DNA of 64,000 bases, taken from positions 3,038,001-3,102,000 of the forward strand of contig NC_003282.8 of assembly GCF_000002985.6 (NCBI RefSeq), in the 5' to 3' direction. This stretch comes from Caenorhabditis elegans. Lineage: Eukaryota; Nematoda; Chromadorea; Rhabditida; Rhabditidae. This document shows positions 1-13,599 of the stretch, one piece after another. Position 1 is the stretch's first letter. Every line of letters starts with the position of its first letter. Made by a program: the position numbers and the translations under genes. The notes under the pieces are model-generated. The model was not told the DNA's origin. It saw only the letters and a program-made list of their open reading frames with translations, and ran no database searches.

Positions 1-3000
1 TGTTGTGCTCTTGCTCGGCGAGCCTCGTTCTGCATATCAGCCGGCAATCCGGCAAGCTCTGCATCGTCCATTTCCGCGAGAACCTGTGCTCGTTCGTTGG
101 CTGGCAACGACGCTATCACAGCCGCACCATCCATCTCCACAACCGGCGCTGGTGGCGCATTTTGTCTTCTCTGCTGCTCCTCGGCTTCACGTAGACGCCT
201 CTCATGCTCGGCGAGCACTTCTTCTTGCAACTCTGGTGGTAGAGCATTCAAAAACACTGGATCTATCGGCTCAACGAGTGGAACTACTGCAGCTGCCGGT
301 TGTTCGGCTTGACCTTCTCCTTGTGCAGCTTCTCCTCCTGCTGGAGCATTTGGATTCACAGCAACTGGTTGAGCAGCTGGAACTGGTCTTGAAGCTCGTT
401 CAGCTCTCTGTTGTCGTTGATAATCCCGAATCACTTCAGCTCGCATCTCCTCTGGAAGCGCGGCAAGGAACGCTGGATCGACGCCATCTGGTATAATAAT
501 ATCTCCTAAGATAGCACGGAACTCCTCAGGCATCACATTTTCTTCTGGAGCTTGAGCTGGAGCATGTTCAACAGCGCCTTCATACGGAAGAGTATCATCA
601 TTATCTTGAATTTCAGGTACATGATCCTCAACGGCTTGTCGCTCAACATCCTCAATCTCTTCAGTTCCAGCAACAGATGAAGCTGCGGTGGCAGCAGATG
701 ACTGTGGAGCTTCTGCAGCACCATCATCTTCTCCGACCTCCATTGGTTCTTCCTCGATGTGCTGATCCTCCGATGCTTGATCTTCAACTTGAGCAGCTGC
801 AGGAGTTGTCAACGTATCATCTCCCCGCGTCGAAGCATTCGGTGCAACCGACTCTGAAACGGTATTCGTCGTATTCGTTGCAGCCGGAGTTGCAAGCCCA
901 ATCTCTTCAGGAGCCGGAGCCGGAGCATCTGGGCTCGCTGGAGAATCACTTTGCTCAGCAGATGGAGCTGGAGCAGGTGCCTCGGCAGCCTTCTTCTTAT
1001 CTTCAGCGGCCTTCTTCGCGGCTTCAGCGTCCTTCTTGGCTTTTGCCTTGATTTCGGCTTCCTTTTTGATTTGAGCTTCACGTGCCGCGTGGATCTTGTT
1101 GAGGTGTGAATTGACGATAACGGTGACGAAACGACTGGATACTGGCTCCATTGAAAGACTATAAGATTCTAGACGCTCTAAGCATGTTGGAACTTGACTG
1201 GCACGGATGTCACGACGTTCATCACGATCCTGGAAAGAAAATTTTGTGGAAAATTGTTGCTTACACTAAAAATTCGAGGAACAATTCAAATTTTTATATT
1301 TAGGAAAATTGCTGAAAATCAATAAATTTCTTTTTTAATTGTGTAAATTGAGAGAAAATTGCTGAAAATTCTTCGTTTTAAACCGAAAAATATCCAAGTT
1401 TATGTGAAAAATTGCATTTTTTCACTAATAGTTCGAAGAAACTCTGAAAATCTGGGAATGTTAAATGAAAACTGTCTAGTGCGCTGAATGGTAGCTTTCA
1501 TTCAAAATTCTCAGATTTTCCTTGATTCCTACCAAACTTTTAGTGCAAAAACTCAATTTTCAACTTTTTTTAAACTTAAATCTAGTGATTTCCCTCCAAT
1601 TTCGAGAAAAATCGATATTTCCGGCAGTTTTAGACTGGTTTTTCATTAATTTTCTTCCAATTTTTACAGTTTAAAAAATTTGCGCAATCCCTACCCCGGT
1701 ATTGTAGGATCTGTAGGCTCCGCTTCTCGAGAAAGCAACATTCGACGGTCGAATATCAAAGATATGATCGAAGAACGATGTGTGCACTCCTCCGTCTCCA
1801 TGTGTAGTCGTTCCACGAACAAGCATCCGTCCCGCGGGCAGCTCTCCCATTCGAATTCCACGAGAAATCGCTTCCAGCTCACGAGCTTCTGTCGTCGTTC
1901 GGCGGATCGCGTTCTGACGATGAAGACTGCTTCGTGTATGCATTTGCAGAATTTCCGCGCGAATATTCGTGTTCGGACGACGAGAAACATCGTTTTCAGC
2001 TGGTGGCCGTGTCATGAGCGGATGCTCACTGATTACACCACCGAGATGTGAGCCACGAGCCAGGGGTCGACGTTCCGCACGATATGGTGGCCTGGAAAAG
2101 CTTGAAGAAATTGTAAATTCTCTAAAAATTTGATGTTCTGGCTAAAATTTTTGATTTTGAACCATTTTTGCTCGGGGAAACGAAAATTTGTAGCTTTTAT
2201 TTAGAAAAAAATCAGCAAAAATGGTCAAAACTTGAGAATTTTAGCCGAAATAGTCACTTTTCCTCGAGGAGTACACCATCTCTGTAAATCGATTTAAGGA
2301 GATGGTGTACTCCACGAGGAAAAGTGTTTTTTTGCAGGTCATTTTATACCTTTTTTGGCTAAAATTCTCAAGTTTTGACCATTTTTACCGATTCATTTGG
2401 TATTTAACATTTAACAATCGTCAATTTAAATCTAATTAATAGTGTTTTAGGTGAAATCCGACGTTTCCAATAGTTTTCAGTAATCAAAAAACCTTACAGA
2501 AAATCAAAATCGTCTCTGAACAAATCGGCGAACGACGTGACAGCTGGGCGTCCAAACGACGGCGGGAAAATCATATCATCCATACGCTGAGCATCAAACG
2601 GTCCTCCCATATCAAAGTAATCATCGTCCAAATCCAATCGTTGAACATCATCCTCCATACTATCACCATCCTCATCTCCATCGTCATCCTCCTCATCATC
2701 GTCGTCCTCTTCGAAAAGTCGCCGAGCCAATGGCTCTGGATTCTGCTCAACATGTCGAACATCATCCTCATCCTGATCATCATCTTCTGCCTCTTCCTCC
2801 TCATCCTCATCATCATCATCGTCTTCATCATCTTCATCCTCCCGATCATGATCATCTTCCTCCGCTTCATGCTCATTCTGATCTCCATCTTCATCCTCTT
2901 CGTCATCTTCCACATCTCGCTGAACTTGTTGCATAATTTCATCGACCAAGTTAATGCCAGGAGGAGCATCTGGAGCCGCTAGAGGAGCATCCTGAGCATC

Positions 3001-6000
3001 CGCCATATCAACTTCGCCATCACCAGTCTCCACCGCATCATCTCTAACCTCTTCGTCTCCAGCGTGCTCCGACGATTCGGACGGACTATCCGACCGTTCC
3101 CGTTCTTCATACGTCTCCGAACCTTCTTCCTCTTCTGCAACTTGCCCGGCTCCTCGTTGTACACTATTTCCTCTCCAATGATCGCCTTGTAGTCGTCTCA
3201 ACAGATTCTCCATTTCCCCGTCAAATGCAAGCCCGTCTCGTTGGAAAATCGTATCGATCTCTCGTTCGTTCATAATTCCACCGGCCGCCGCTTCTCTCCG
3301 CTGCTCTCGCCGTCCAGCAACAATATCCATCAAGGATCGTGGGCCCGTGATCGTCGCCGACGTCGTCGTCGTTGATCCTTCGAGCAGCGTGTCCAACGTC
3401 TTCAGAATCTGATTGACTGTATCCAGGGATACTTTGGTGGAAAGCTGTAGGCAGTGAATCGTTTTGACAAGGTCAGCGCACATTCTCTTCTTGTGGAACA
3501 TCTTCATGATGGCATTCTGAGAACTTCGTTCACGATTATTCCGATCCGTCGACGAGTGATGGTGATGGTGGTGAGCTGGGCAACTTTGACACATGATGAT
3601 GATGATAGAGCACAGCTCTGAAATCTTGGAAAGAACTTCAGTTTCTTGCTTCTTCAGCGATGTCGTCGCCTCTTCTCGTTCCTCGGATTCCTTATCCAGT
3701 TGAAGCTTCGCCAAGTCGACTCTCAACTCGGATGCCTTCTCCGAATACGAGGCCAGCGCGTTTTTCACGTCCAAAACCAGCAGTTCTTGAGCTTTCAACG
3801 AGTTCTGAGAAGCCGATATAACAGCGATCAGAGTTTTCAACGCATTCGTCGTCTCGATCTTCTCGATTGGAGCGATAATGTAGGTGTCAATGAGAGAATG
3901 CAAGGCACTACGACCTTCCGCTTGAGTTTCAGCAATAATTATCGCCAACGATGGATATGACTTGACGATTTCAGCCAGTATTTGCAGTATTTTCTCCTGT
4001 GACAGCATTCGTGTCTGGCCAACAGTCGGGAATTCTCCGTTAAGAACTTCTGAAAGCATCATGCTCACAATCTTCTCGGCTCGCGAATTATTCTCAACGA
4101 CAGTGTGCGAACTTGACGATGTTAGAGGTGGTGGTGGTGGTGGAGCCGAAGACGATGATGTAGATGCTCCGCCAGCTGTGGAGGATACGGACAATGTTGG
4201 CTTCTTCTCCTTGATCATTGGTAAAATCAAGGATCCGTTCATTCTTGCCAACTTATTCATCGCTTCAGTGAAAACCAGAGGATTTCTCGTTGAAAGTGGA
4301 GCCATGAAGTTGAGAGTATCGGCGAAATCCTTCGATTTACCAGCTGCATATTCTGACATCGAAGCCGGAGGTTGAGTTGGAACAGCAATATATCCACGGA
4401 TCGTCTTCTCGTAAATGTGACCAAGAAGGGCATCATCATCAATACAATTTCTGATGATAATGGACACAAGGAATGGATAAGTGATTGCACAACGAGCTCG
4501 AAGACGCAAAATGGCTTCGACACCGTCTTTCTCCATGAACCTCACTGCATTTCGATGAGATCTTGTCAATCTTGCGATAAAGCTGAGCATCGAATGAGAA
4601 CACTTCGGATCGAGAGCTCCGGTTCGAAGAATTTGCGTCGAAAGATCCAAGAAACGGTCGTTTTGGTCTTCACTCCACGATAGTTTGGCTTCAGCATCCA
4701 TAAGATCTGGTATGGAGACTTCGACGGTCGGTGGAAGTTCAGCCTTGATGTTTTCACGAGAAGTACCGTCTCCTTGCTTCATTGACGCAAAATCCACGTC
4801 CACTTTCTTATTTGGTCGGCTGAAAATTAATAGTTTTTAGCAAAAAAGTTTTTTAAAAAACAGTTTTAAACTTACACTCCTCTCTTCAAAGTACACTTGA
4901 CACCTCGAACTCCGGCAAAGAACGCGTCGTTGAGAGTTTTCTGCGACGCAGCATCGTATGGAACCCATTTCTTTTCTCCTGACGAATAATCGGCACGACG
5001 TCTCAACGCGTCTTCCTCATACGATTGGTACGACCAGACGAGCGACGGTGAGAGCGATTTCAGGTAGGCACGACGAACGATGAGGCGATGAGTTTTGGCG
5101 TAGAAATCGTTCCAACAAATGATCCGAGTGATCAACGACTGATAGTAATCCACTGATTTGAACCGTTCAACCAGGTATTCCAGTGATGTCAGCATAACTT
5201 CAGTCATTCCATTCGCATCAATCCATTGAACATATTCTTCAGAGATCTTATCGAATATGAGAACAGCGAAATGTAGGCGATTCGTCATTGTTCGAGCCAC
5301 ATCATGCTGCTTCGGACGTCCATTTTCGTCAACTTCTTGTTCCACCAAACTTTTAGCCATATTTTTCAAGTCTTCTCCACAAATCTCGGCGATCAAATGC
5401 TCTTTCCTCCATTCCTCGGTCATCGCTGGGAAAATTGAGACGATGAGCTCGGCGCACGGATGAATAGTGTCGTTGGAGACGAGAAGAAGCCGTTTCACAA
5501 GTGGGAAGAGCTGTTTGCAAGCGCTGTTCAGCGAAACGTCTTGTTCGATTTTCAGCTGGCTCAGCGGTGGAATCAGTGGCTGTGCAATGTTCTCTTCGTA
5601 CGAGGATCGCGGATTTCTGACTCGGTCCATGACATCGTTGATGAGCTGCTCGGCAGCTACATCCACACTTTCGTCTGGGTACGCTTCCATAATCTGCAAT
5701 CCAATTTGCTCGGCTCCTGCGTCTCGAAGGACTCGTTGTGCGATGCGGACAAGCTCGTAGCCTTGGTGCTCAGCAAACTGTGCATTGAGTTGAAGCTCAA
5801 TTTCGTCGGCATTCGGTGTATTGGCTCCGGCAATCATTTCGGCTCCTGCTTCTCTCAAGACTTGATTCAACAGATCATCACGGAATGGATTAGCAGCGTC
5901 TTGCAATGGTATCTGAAATTAAGATAATTTATATGAATAGCTCATAGTTTTCGTCTAAAAAGTGAGCAATTTCACATAAAATCATGATTTTCAGTGAAAA

Positions 6001-9000
6001 TTCGGGAAAAATTACATTTTTCATCAAAATTTCAGATTTGTTTTCCCTAAAATTCGCAAAATCTAAGTGTTTTCAATTTTCAATTTTCTATCGGTTTCTC
6101 TCGAAGAAACAAATATTTAACGTAATTCTCACCTCATTTCCATGGGCCAGCAGATAATTGGCAGCTTCATCAGCATTTCGTGTACTTTCGAGCGCATAGA
6201 GGACTATATCACGACTGAATCCCAAATCCATCAGCATCACAATCGTATCCTCGTGTGGATCGGCGGCAGCAGCAGGATTAACGGCAACTGGAGCCGGTGC
6301 AGGTTCAACGGCAACCGGTGGAATTCGTAGAGCTCCAGGACCCCATTCTGCAGCTGGAGCATCGGCAGGAGCAGGAGCAGCTGCAGCGTTCACAGCCTCC
6401 GTGGCGGCAGTGGTGGCTTCCGTTTCTTCCACAAGATTTTTCGCGACCTCCTTGAACACGGAAAACGCATTCTCACACACTTTTTTCAGCGATTTCAGCT
6501 CCCAATCCGGCATCTGAGCCATTTTCTCGAAGAATTGCTTGTAAGCGTTGAACATGTCGCGGCACACCAGCTTCAAGTACTTGTTCGTATCGAAATCAGC
6601 CGATTGACGATCTCTTCTCTGCCAATTATCACTGCTCACAATTGTGTTACGATCCGTAAGCTTCACAGCCAACCGACACCACTCCTCCATCGTCTGTTCG
6701 ACTCCTTCAGGCATATTATCTCCGAGGAAAGGAATGATCTTATCCGAAAATAACTCGAAAAACGCCTTGTGACATCCAGAAGTGTAGAAATTTTGTGGCA
6801 GAGCTGGATTGCTGCATCTTCCGTTCTCGAACAACGAATGATTCAGTTGAGTGAGAAGCTCGATGTATCTTCCGTAGGCCATTGGAGATGTCGCAGCATT
6901 CTGAACGGGTGGCTCCCATTTCAAATCCTTGTAAATAGACGAGAAGATCATCGATATGCAGTGTGATGCCGCCAGCGGCAGTGGTGGAGTATCTCTGATT
7001 CGAGGGCGTCTCGGATTGTTGACGTTGATCGTTTTCCCCATTGAATTGAGAAGATCCTTGACCATCGCATGTGACTTCGACACAATATCCTGTAGTGGCT
7101 TATTCTTGATCCAGAAATCGTGTTCTTCTTGCGAAACACCTGCTGCCTTCCATCTCGGCTCCTTCGCCTCATCTCTTTTCTGCTGCTCATCAACCGAATC
7201 CTCATCCCATGGTGGCATCACCTCAACATCCAAATGTGTATCGGCTGGCTGATCGCTGAGCATTTCACCCTCCGTCTGCGTGGCAGCAGTCCGAATTGTC
7301 GGCTTCAACGTCTGCACCAGCTCATACTCCCAGCACAGCATTCTCGAAAGTTTGCGGAGCATTCCATAAAGCTTCATTCCTTCTGGCATCTTCCACGTCT
7401 CGTAAATGCGAGTTCTGTGATCCTGTGGATTGTAGGTGCTGCTCATCGGGCTTTTGTTGAGATTTAGGAGCGTTGGAATGATACTGTTCAGCTCGACCAA
7501 TGTCTTCTCAACAAGCTTCTCGTCGAGATGCATCAGAAGCGTCGCCTTCCTTGATTCGGCTTGATTCATTGCCGAAAAATCGCCATTGTTGACTTCAAAG
7601 AGTGGATTTATAGTTTTTATGAACTCTCCAACGATCGCTGACATCAGTTTCGGTCCAACATCAGGCCCATTGCGCTGGCTTTGATATCCGGCTTTCTGAA
7701 ATTTCAAAAATTAGTATTTGGACTACTTTTTCCTATTTTCAATTCAAAACTCACCACAATGTGCTTGATAATGTTGGCAATGGATCCAATATATGTCGCA
7801 TGAGTTGCCTCATTGGTGATACACGGAAGATGACACAACTTCATGATTTTCTGCATGACACACTCGTCGATGAACTCTTCGGTGATCTTTTGCGACGGAC
7901 TTTGTGTCATCATCGTCTCCACAACACGAGCAATGAGAAGCATGTAATCTCCGATTGGAAGAATCTTCTTTCCATTCGCATCCTCACACATCATTCCAGC
8001 TCCATATTCAAACGGCTTCGTTGGCTTTGGACTTGGCGCCGCTGGTGGAGCTGGTGCTTCTCCTGACATCTCATCCATCGACATCTCGTTATCCTCCTCA
8101 TCAACATCCGAATCCTCGGCATCCTCAACTTCCATCGGCTCTTCTTCGACGTCACCACCGACACGTTCATCGGCTTGCTCGGGAATCTCTCGTTGTAGTT
8201 GCTGGATGCGCAGTTCTCTGGCTTCACGAGCCTCTCTCGGGAGCAGCGAGCTATTGTTTGGCGAAAAAACTACACTTCGGGCCATCGTTTTTGTGAGCGT
8301 TGGCACTAGCTCGACTCCAGCAGGTGGATTACGACCGATTTCGTCGAGAAGATCCAGGATAACGATGATAGACTTCAGCATATCGTGTTTCAGATCCGGA
8401 TAGTGTCTCATCAAATCATCAAGAGCTCCTCCGATGGCTTGCGCCGACTCGAATACTTCTGCTGATCGCTTCTTGCGAAGGGTGACCAAGAATTTGACGC
8501 TGAGCACGATACGGAAGATTTGATTGAACGGATCGTAGCTTTTGAACTGACGAAGACCGCGTTCGTTGAGACACATCGCAGTGAACACATTTCCGAGAGT
8601 TGTGATGACATCTTTGCTATTCGGGAGCTGAAAATAATTTTTATTTTATTTATTTAATAATTAATGTTTTCTCTTCTTTCCTCACCTCTTTGCGCAGCAA
8701 ACTTTGGAAAATCACATATGGAACATGACGACGTTGAATCGAAGACAATTCCTCTGGAAACTGATAGACAAAGTTCGTTATCAAATGTGCCGATTGATGG
8801 AAAAGCGATGGCGAATAGTATTCGGCGTTGGACAAAATGTGCATCAAAGCTTCAGGTAGATCTCCCTCCATCAAATGCTTCATAATATCCTGGAATTGTA
8901 CATCGCCGATGGCTCTCTTGATAAATGTGAGCAGTCCTTTGATGAGCCCGCTTCTCTGCTGATGGCAAGTCGCTCCATTCATCTGAACTTCTTCCCATGG

Positions 9001-11971
9001 ACCACCTTTGATCTTCGAATCTGAAGACGTTGAAGCAGAAGCCACTGGAACCGGAGCTGGAGCAGCAATTGGGGAAGCTGGTGGCAGTGGAGCATCAACC
9101 TCAATCGGAACAGGAGCCTCCTGATCTACTGGATTTCGCTCATCGCTCTCATCTTCTGGCTCTTCGTGAGCCTCCTGGTCATCTCTGGGCTCAGGCTCCT
9201 CCTCGAATGGCATATCATAGGAAATATCGATCATGAACGGCTGCTCCTTTCGACATTCGTTGATCTCGTGCTGAAAAAAAAAAGAAATTGATTTAAAATA
9301 GACTTGTAAAAACTTTTTTTCTCATCGATAAGCTTCAAAATTTTAAGAAAAAGGGAAATTGAGCACAAGGAGATTTAAAGGTGGACTACGCTCAGTGGGG
9401 AAATTGCTTTAAAACACGGGTCCACAATGACCGAATACCATGATAAAAAAATTCAAAAAAAATTTCCTGATTTTATATGATTTTTTGAAAATTGGAAAAA
9501 TACAGTTTTCACCTAATTATTTTTGAATTTCCGCCAATTGGATTTGTTCGATTGAGCGCGCTTGCCTTATTTTTATTTGTTCTCGTTAATTTTGAATGAT
9601 TTTCTTAATTTTCTATGTTTTTTCATCGGAAAATGAAAGAAATAAACAAGACAAATGCAAAATGTTTGTTTAAAAGTAACTAAAATGCACAAAACTATCA
9701 TATTTTGAGTTCCGACGGCAACAAGCCTGAAATTAGTATATTTTACAGTTGAAAAAAAAAATTAAAAAGAATTTTTAATTATTTTTCAACAAACATTTTG
9801 CATTTGTCTTGTTTATTTCTTTCATTTTCTGATGAAAAAACATAGAAAATTAAGAAAATCAGTCAAATAACGAGAATAAATAAAATTAATTAATACAAAT
9901 AATGCAAGCGCGCTCAATCGAACAAATCCAACTGGCGGAAATTCAAAAATAATTAGGTGAAAACTGTGATTTTTCCAATTTTCAAAAAATCATATAACAT
10001 CAGGGAAATTTTTTCAATTTTTTTAATCATGATATTCGGTCATTGTGGCCCCATGGGCGTGTTTTAAAGCAATTTCCCCTCTGCGCGTAGTCCACCTTTA
10101 AGTCGTTTTTCGCTGATTTAGGTTAGCAAAATGCTACTGACGCCTTTTTTCAGCCTTTTTCTGATATTTTGGTCTTCAATTTCCCTTACCACAACTCGAT
10201 TCACACAAATTTCCATTCCATTGTTCGCCTTGAACGATGTCACGTCGATCGTCGTGAACAAGTCGATAATCCGAGCACACCGAGTTCCAAACGTTATGCA
10301 TTCGATCGGAAGCTCGTGGAAACCAATAACACTGAGCAGCGTCTGAGTTAGGCCGGAGCCAACAAGAGTGTCGCCTCCAGGCTCAATACTCGCCAAGTGG
10401 TAGATGAATGAGAACAACGCAGTTGCCAGTGATACCGATGGTTTTCCAGTCTTTCCGAGGTTGTTGCTCTTGAGCTCATCGACAATTTGACGCGTCATCA
10501 CCGACAAAAATCCATGATAGCTTCCGGCGGAGAGTGCCTCGAGAATCTGCGTTATTTTTGGCTCTTTCTCATATGTAACAATTGAGCACAACGTCGAGAG
10601 CGCTTCAGTTTGGATGGCATCGTGAAGATTATGATCTTGTTGGGTGTCGGCTTCACGGTCTGACTTGAGCATTTCCACGATTTCCTCGATAAATCCACTG
10701 TACAAAAGGGAGCTAAGCGTCGTCTCGTCGGTTCCTCCAAGTCTGCAGTAGACAAGTGTGCTCACAGAGAGAAGCCGAACGATGAGACACTTGAAACGAT
10801 GATGCCAATCCTCGAAGGTTACGAGCATCCTGACACGTGATAGCAGACAATACAAGTCTTCCTTCGAAAATTGTTGAGATGGAACTGAATCCGAACTGAC
10901 TGGTGGACTAATCTGGGCGACTGTCCGTGTGATCAGCTCGCCGACTGATTCATCTTTCTGAAACTATGAAACGGTTTAGAAATTATTAAATTTTATTTTT
11001 CTATCATGCTTTGGGAAATGGCTCAATTTCTGCAGAGATTGTACAGTTTTCGCTAATTTATGAACATTTAAATAACCGAATTCCGCTTGTTTCAAGTGAA
11101 AATTCCCGGTTTTACTGCTAAAAAGCATCCAAATTGCAATTTCTCCTCGTTTTCGGTGATTTTTAACAGTAAAAACACAAGTTTCCACCTGAAACAGTTG
11201 AAATCAGCGAAAATGAGGCAAAATTCGTTTAAAAAACTCTTCTTATCAAGCCACTCTTGGAAACCGTCGTTCAAAAACTTGCCTTTGGCTGTTCAACAAT
11301 AATCGTCCGTTGCTTCGCGTCGGTGTATGTGAACGGGAAGAGCATCGGTAGCTTCGGCTCTCTTTTCAGACATTCTGCCATCTTCACTGTCCTCAGCTTT
11401 CCACCCCAGCACTGAGCAATAGCTGTCAGGCGTTGAGCCAGCGCGTGTTGCTCTTTTTGTGGAATTCGTGTGCTCAGGAATTTCGATCGTTTTCCCATCA
11501 CTTGGAGCAGACGGAGAACTTCGGCGAGCAGATCCATATCTGTACTTTCGAGAAGTGCCAGGATCCTGTCGACACTTTTGTAAATGCGTCTTGAAGAGGT
11601 GCATTCGAACAGGAGCACTGTGAATCGGACGATGGCGACGGCATGGTTCTTGAGAACGGTGTCGTGATCGCATTGCAAGTTTCCAAACTCGTTCTGTAAC
11701 AAAAAAAAAATAGAAATTGCATCAAAATAACTAGTGTCTGTACCTTGTGAACCGCCTTTTCCAATATCTCATCACATCTATTGAGTACTTCTGTCCATTT
11801 ATACAACTCAGTTTTCCCCATAACAGCATGAACTTCCCGTCCTTTATTGATAGCCGCAATGAAATCCTCGTCGTTTTTGGTGGCCACAATGTTGCGAAGA
11901 AGTGTGGCGCTGGCTGGAGGCATATCGGACCCGGAAGAGCTTGAACTCGGCTCAGCATCGTCAATCTTCAT
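1..11971 (-). CDS. eel-1: EEL-1, HUWE1-type HECT E3 ubiquitin ligase (N-terminal ~3,100 residues; 3' part outside window)
   Basis: Ten exons join in frame: 11971-11744, 11693-11283, 10957-10190, 9270-8686, 8627-7755, 7695-6133, 5912-4876, 4819-2498, 2091-1695 and 1229 to beyond base 1. The start is the ATG opening MKIDDAEPSSSSSGSD. The domain order is that of HUWE1/Tom1 ligases. Helical DUF908/DUF913-type regions fill roughly residues 80-960. A UBA domain at about 1430-1475 contains MDLGFSRD and ADEAANYLLAHG. A Glu/Asp-rich tract lies at about 2390-2530. Repeated ubiquitin-binding motifs follow at about 2970-3110, such as DPAFLAALPEEMRAEV, DPVFLNALPPELQEEVL and IASLPANERAQVL. The family ubiquitinates nuclear and cytoplasmic substrates through a C-terminal HECT domain, which is not in this window. 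I saw no WWE domain but did not search exhaustively. Intron 2 appears to be GC-AG. The family assignment is very secure; the symbol is recalled from the C. elegans orthologue. Confidence 0.95.
2212..2388. repeat. Palindromic hairpin element in eel-1 intron
   Basis: Two nested pairs of arms face each other. Bases 2217-2245 pair with 2357-2386 (core ttgagaattttagcc / ggctaaaattctcaa). Bases 2255-2282 pair with 2299-2326 (core gaggagtacaccatctc / gagatggtgtactcc). Only about 16 bases separate the inner arms. It lies wholly inside the intron between the exons ending at 2498 and starting at 2091, so the eel-1 pre-mRNA could fold here. I do not recognise the family. Confidence 0.8.
9374..10102. mobile_element. 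Large palindromic (foldback) DNA element in eel-1 intron 3
   Basis: The ends are a terminal inverted repeat, ttaaaggtggactacgc at the left and gcgtagtccacctttaa (with a mismatch) at the right, both next to TTAA. Arms of more than 300 bases run inward to a centre near 9740. They share, inverted, the segment aattatttttgaatttccgcc and a ttgagcgcgcttgc segment. There is no ORF, so it is a non-autonomous element of the kind catalogued in C. elegans as palindromic TTAA or TTTAAA elements. It occupies most of the 919-base intron between the exons ending at 10190 and starting at 9270. The element at 19931-20487 has related ends and a related gcgcgcttg segment. Confidence 0.85.
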
Positions 11972-12496
11972 TTTCGAAACGATTCAAAAAACCCGCTTGT
12001 CCTTCTCGGACGTCTATATTTACAAATATTATCGATTCCTGATAGTTATGTGTTTTTGGGTTTGGTTGATCGTCGGTTTTTGCTGAAACGCGGCGACAAT
12101 CTGAAAAAATTTGGAGAATTTTTCAACTTATCACGTTTTTAAAACAAGCAAATAAGCGAAATTTGACAAGCTTCTCTAAATATTTTCGGTCAGAACGGAG
12201 AAATCGGCATTGATCGATTTGAACTTTTGAGCTTTTCAGGGGAAAACAAGTCGCGAGAAACGATTAAACGCTCCATTTCCCACCGGAAACGTCAGCTCTC
12301 ATGCCTAGGCGCACTTTAAAATATTGATTTTTGGATGGTTTCATTGAAAATTGACTAAAACACGAGTTCGCGGCGAAGCAAAAATGCTGAAAATCCGCGA
12401 ACGCATGATGACGAATGACAAACGCAGAGAAATGGGGGAGATTAAAGGCGCACGCCGACTACGGTCACACTCGTTTCGCGTGTGTCAATAAAATCG

Positions 12497-12882
12497 AGGC
12501 CCCACGAAAAGGGGAGCAGAACGAAAAGGGGATCTGCAAAAAGGGGATCTGCGAAAAGGGGAGATACGAAAAGGGGAGTTACGAAAAGGGGAGCAACGAA
12601 AAGGGGATCTGGCACTGTGCCAAACGCACAAGACGCAATTTTTCTCACGCAACGCACGTTGATTTTTGAAATTTTCTTCTAGAAGATACGCTTAACAACA
12701 CGCGACGCGTAACATCGGAGCATCGTTGTATCGTTTTCTTCGAGAAAAATAGCATTTGGCACAGTGCCAGATCCCCTTTTCGTTGCTCCCCTTTTCGTAT
12801 CTCCCCTTTTCGTATCTCCCCTTTTCGCAGATCCCCTTTTTGCAGATCCCCTTTTCGTTCTGCTCCCCTTTTCGTGGGGCCT
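12497..12882. repeat. Palindromic element with arms built of cgaaaagggga minisatellite units
   Basis: The left arm starts aggccccacgaaaagg. It runs through seven units of about 15 bases, each ending cgaaaagggg or aaaagggg, to ggcactgtgcc near 12612. The right arm repeats this in inverse, from ggcacagtgcc near 12757 through units of ccccttttcg to cgtggggcct. A unique-looking spacer of about 140 bases separates the arms. A diverged partial relative lies at 17016-17245. Confidence 0.85.
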
Positions 12883-13599
12883 CATAAAATCGCGGGGTGT
12901 CGCGAGACCAATTGGCGGGTGTTTGAAAATAAAAAAATTTGGGTGTGGATTTTACGATGAATTGTTGATTTTTTTGCGAGTTTTCCTGTGAAAATACAAA
13001 AAAAATTAATTAAAAAACTGAATTTTTAAAAGAATTACGGATTTTATTGCTCGAAAAGCACGTAAAACACCCATGAAAATGGAAATTTAGGCAATATTTT
13101 TGCGTTGTCGGATTGTATTTGCCTGTGCATTAAAATAAAGTCGTTTTTATATGATTTTTCTCTGCAGAGAACACGTAAAAGGACATGGTTAAAATCATAG
13201 CATGACATTATACTCGGAAAATCGGTTGGCATTTTGATTTGTATAATATTTATTGTTTTGTTTTATGAGAAGCTGCTTGTGCAAAAGAATAGTCGGAAAC
13301 AAAACAAAAGTTAGAAAAAGTACAAAAAAAAACGAAATTTCTGACCTAAAAATCATCCTTCGTGTCGAGACCTTTGCGCAGACAAGACGCGGCTACAGTG
13401 AAACTTTTCAACTACAGTACCCTGCATTTATAATTTCGATTATTTTGGAGTGAACTGTATTCAAGGATAGGGGGAAACGTAGGTCTTATACCTGTTAATA
13501 TAGAATTTAGGGGAGGAAGAGGTAAAAAAACATTTGAGAACTTGTTTAGCGAGTAAGAAGTAAATGATAATTAATTATGAATAATTAAACCAAATGGAA

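Noticed and set aside
2571..3164. Minus and plus ORFs of Met/Arg/Ile type opposite the eel-1 acidic exon
   Set aside because: Frame shadows of the Asp/Glu codons of EEL-1.
12415..12991. ORFs with repeated EKGS/KRGS/PLFV
   Set aside because: Product of the minisatellite palindrome; open in several frames on both strands.
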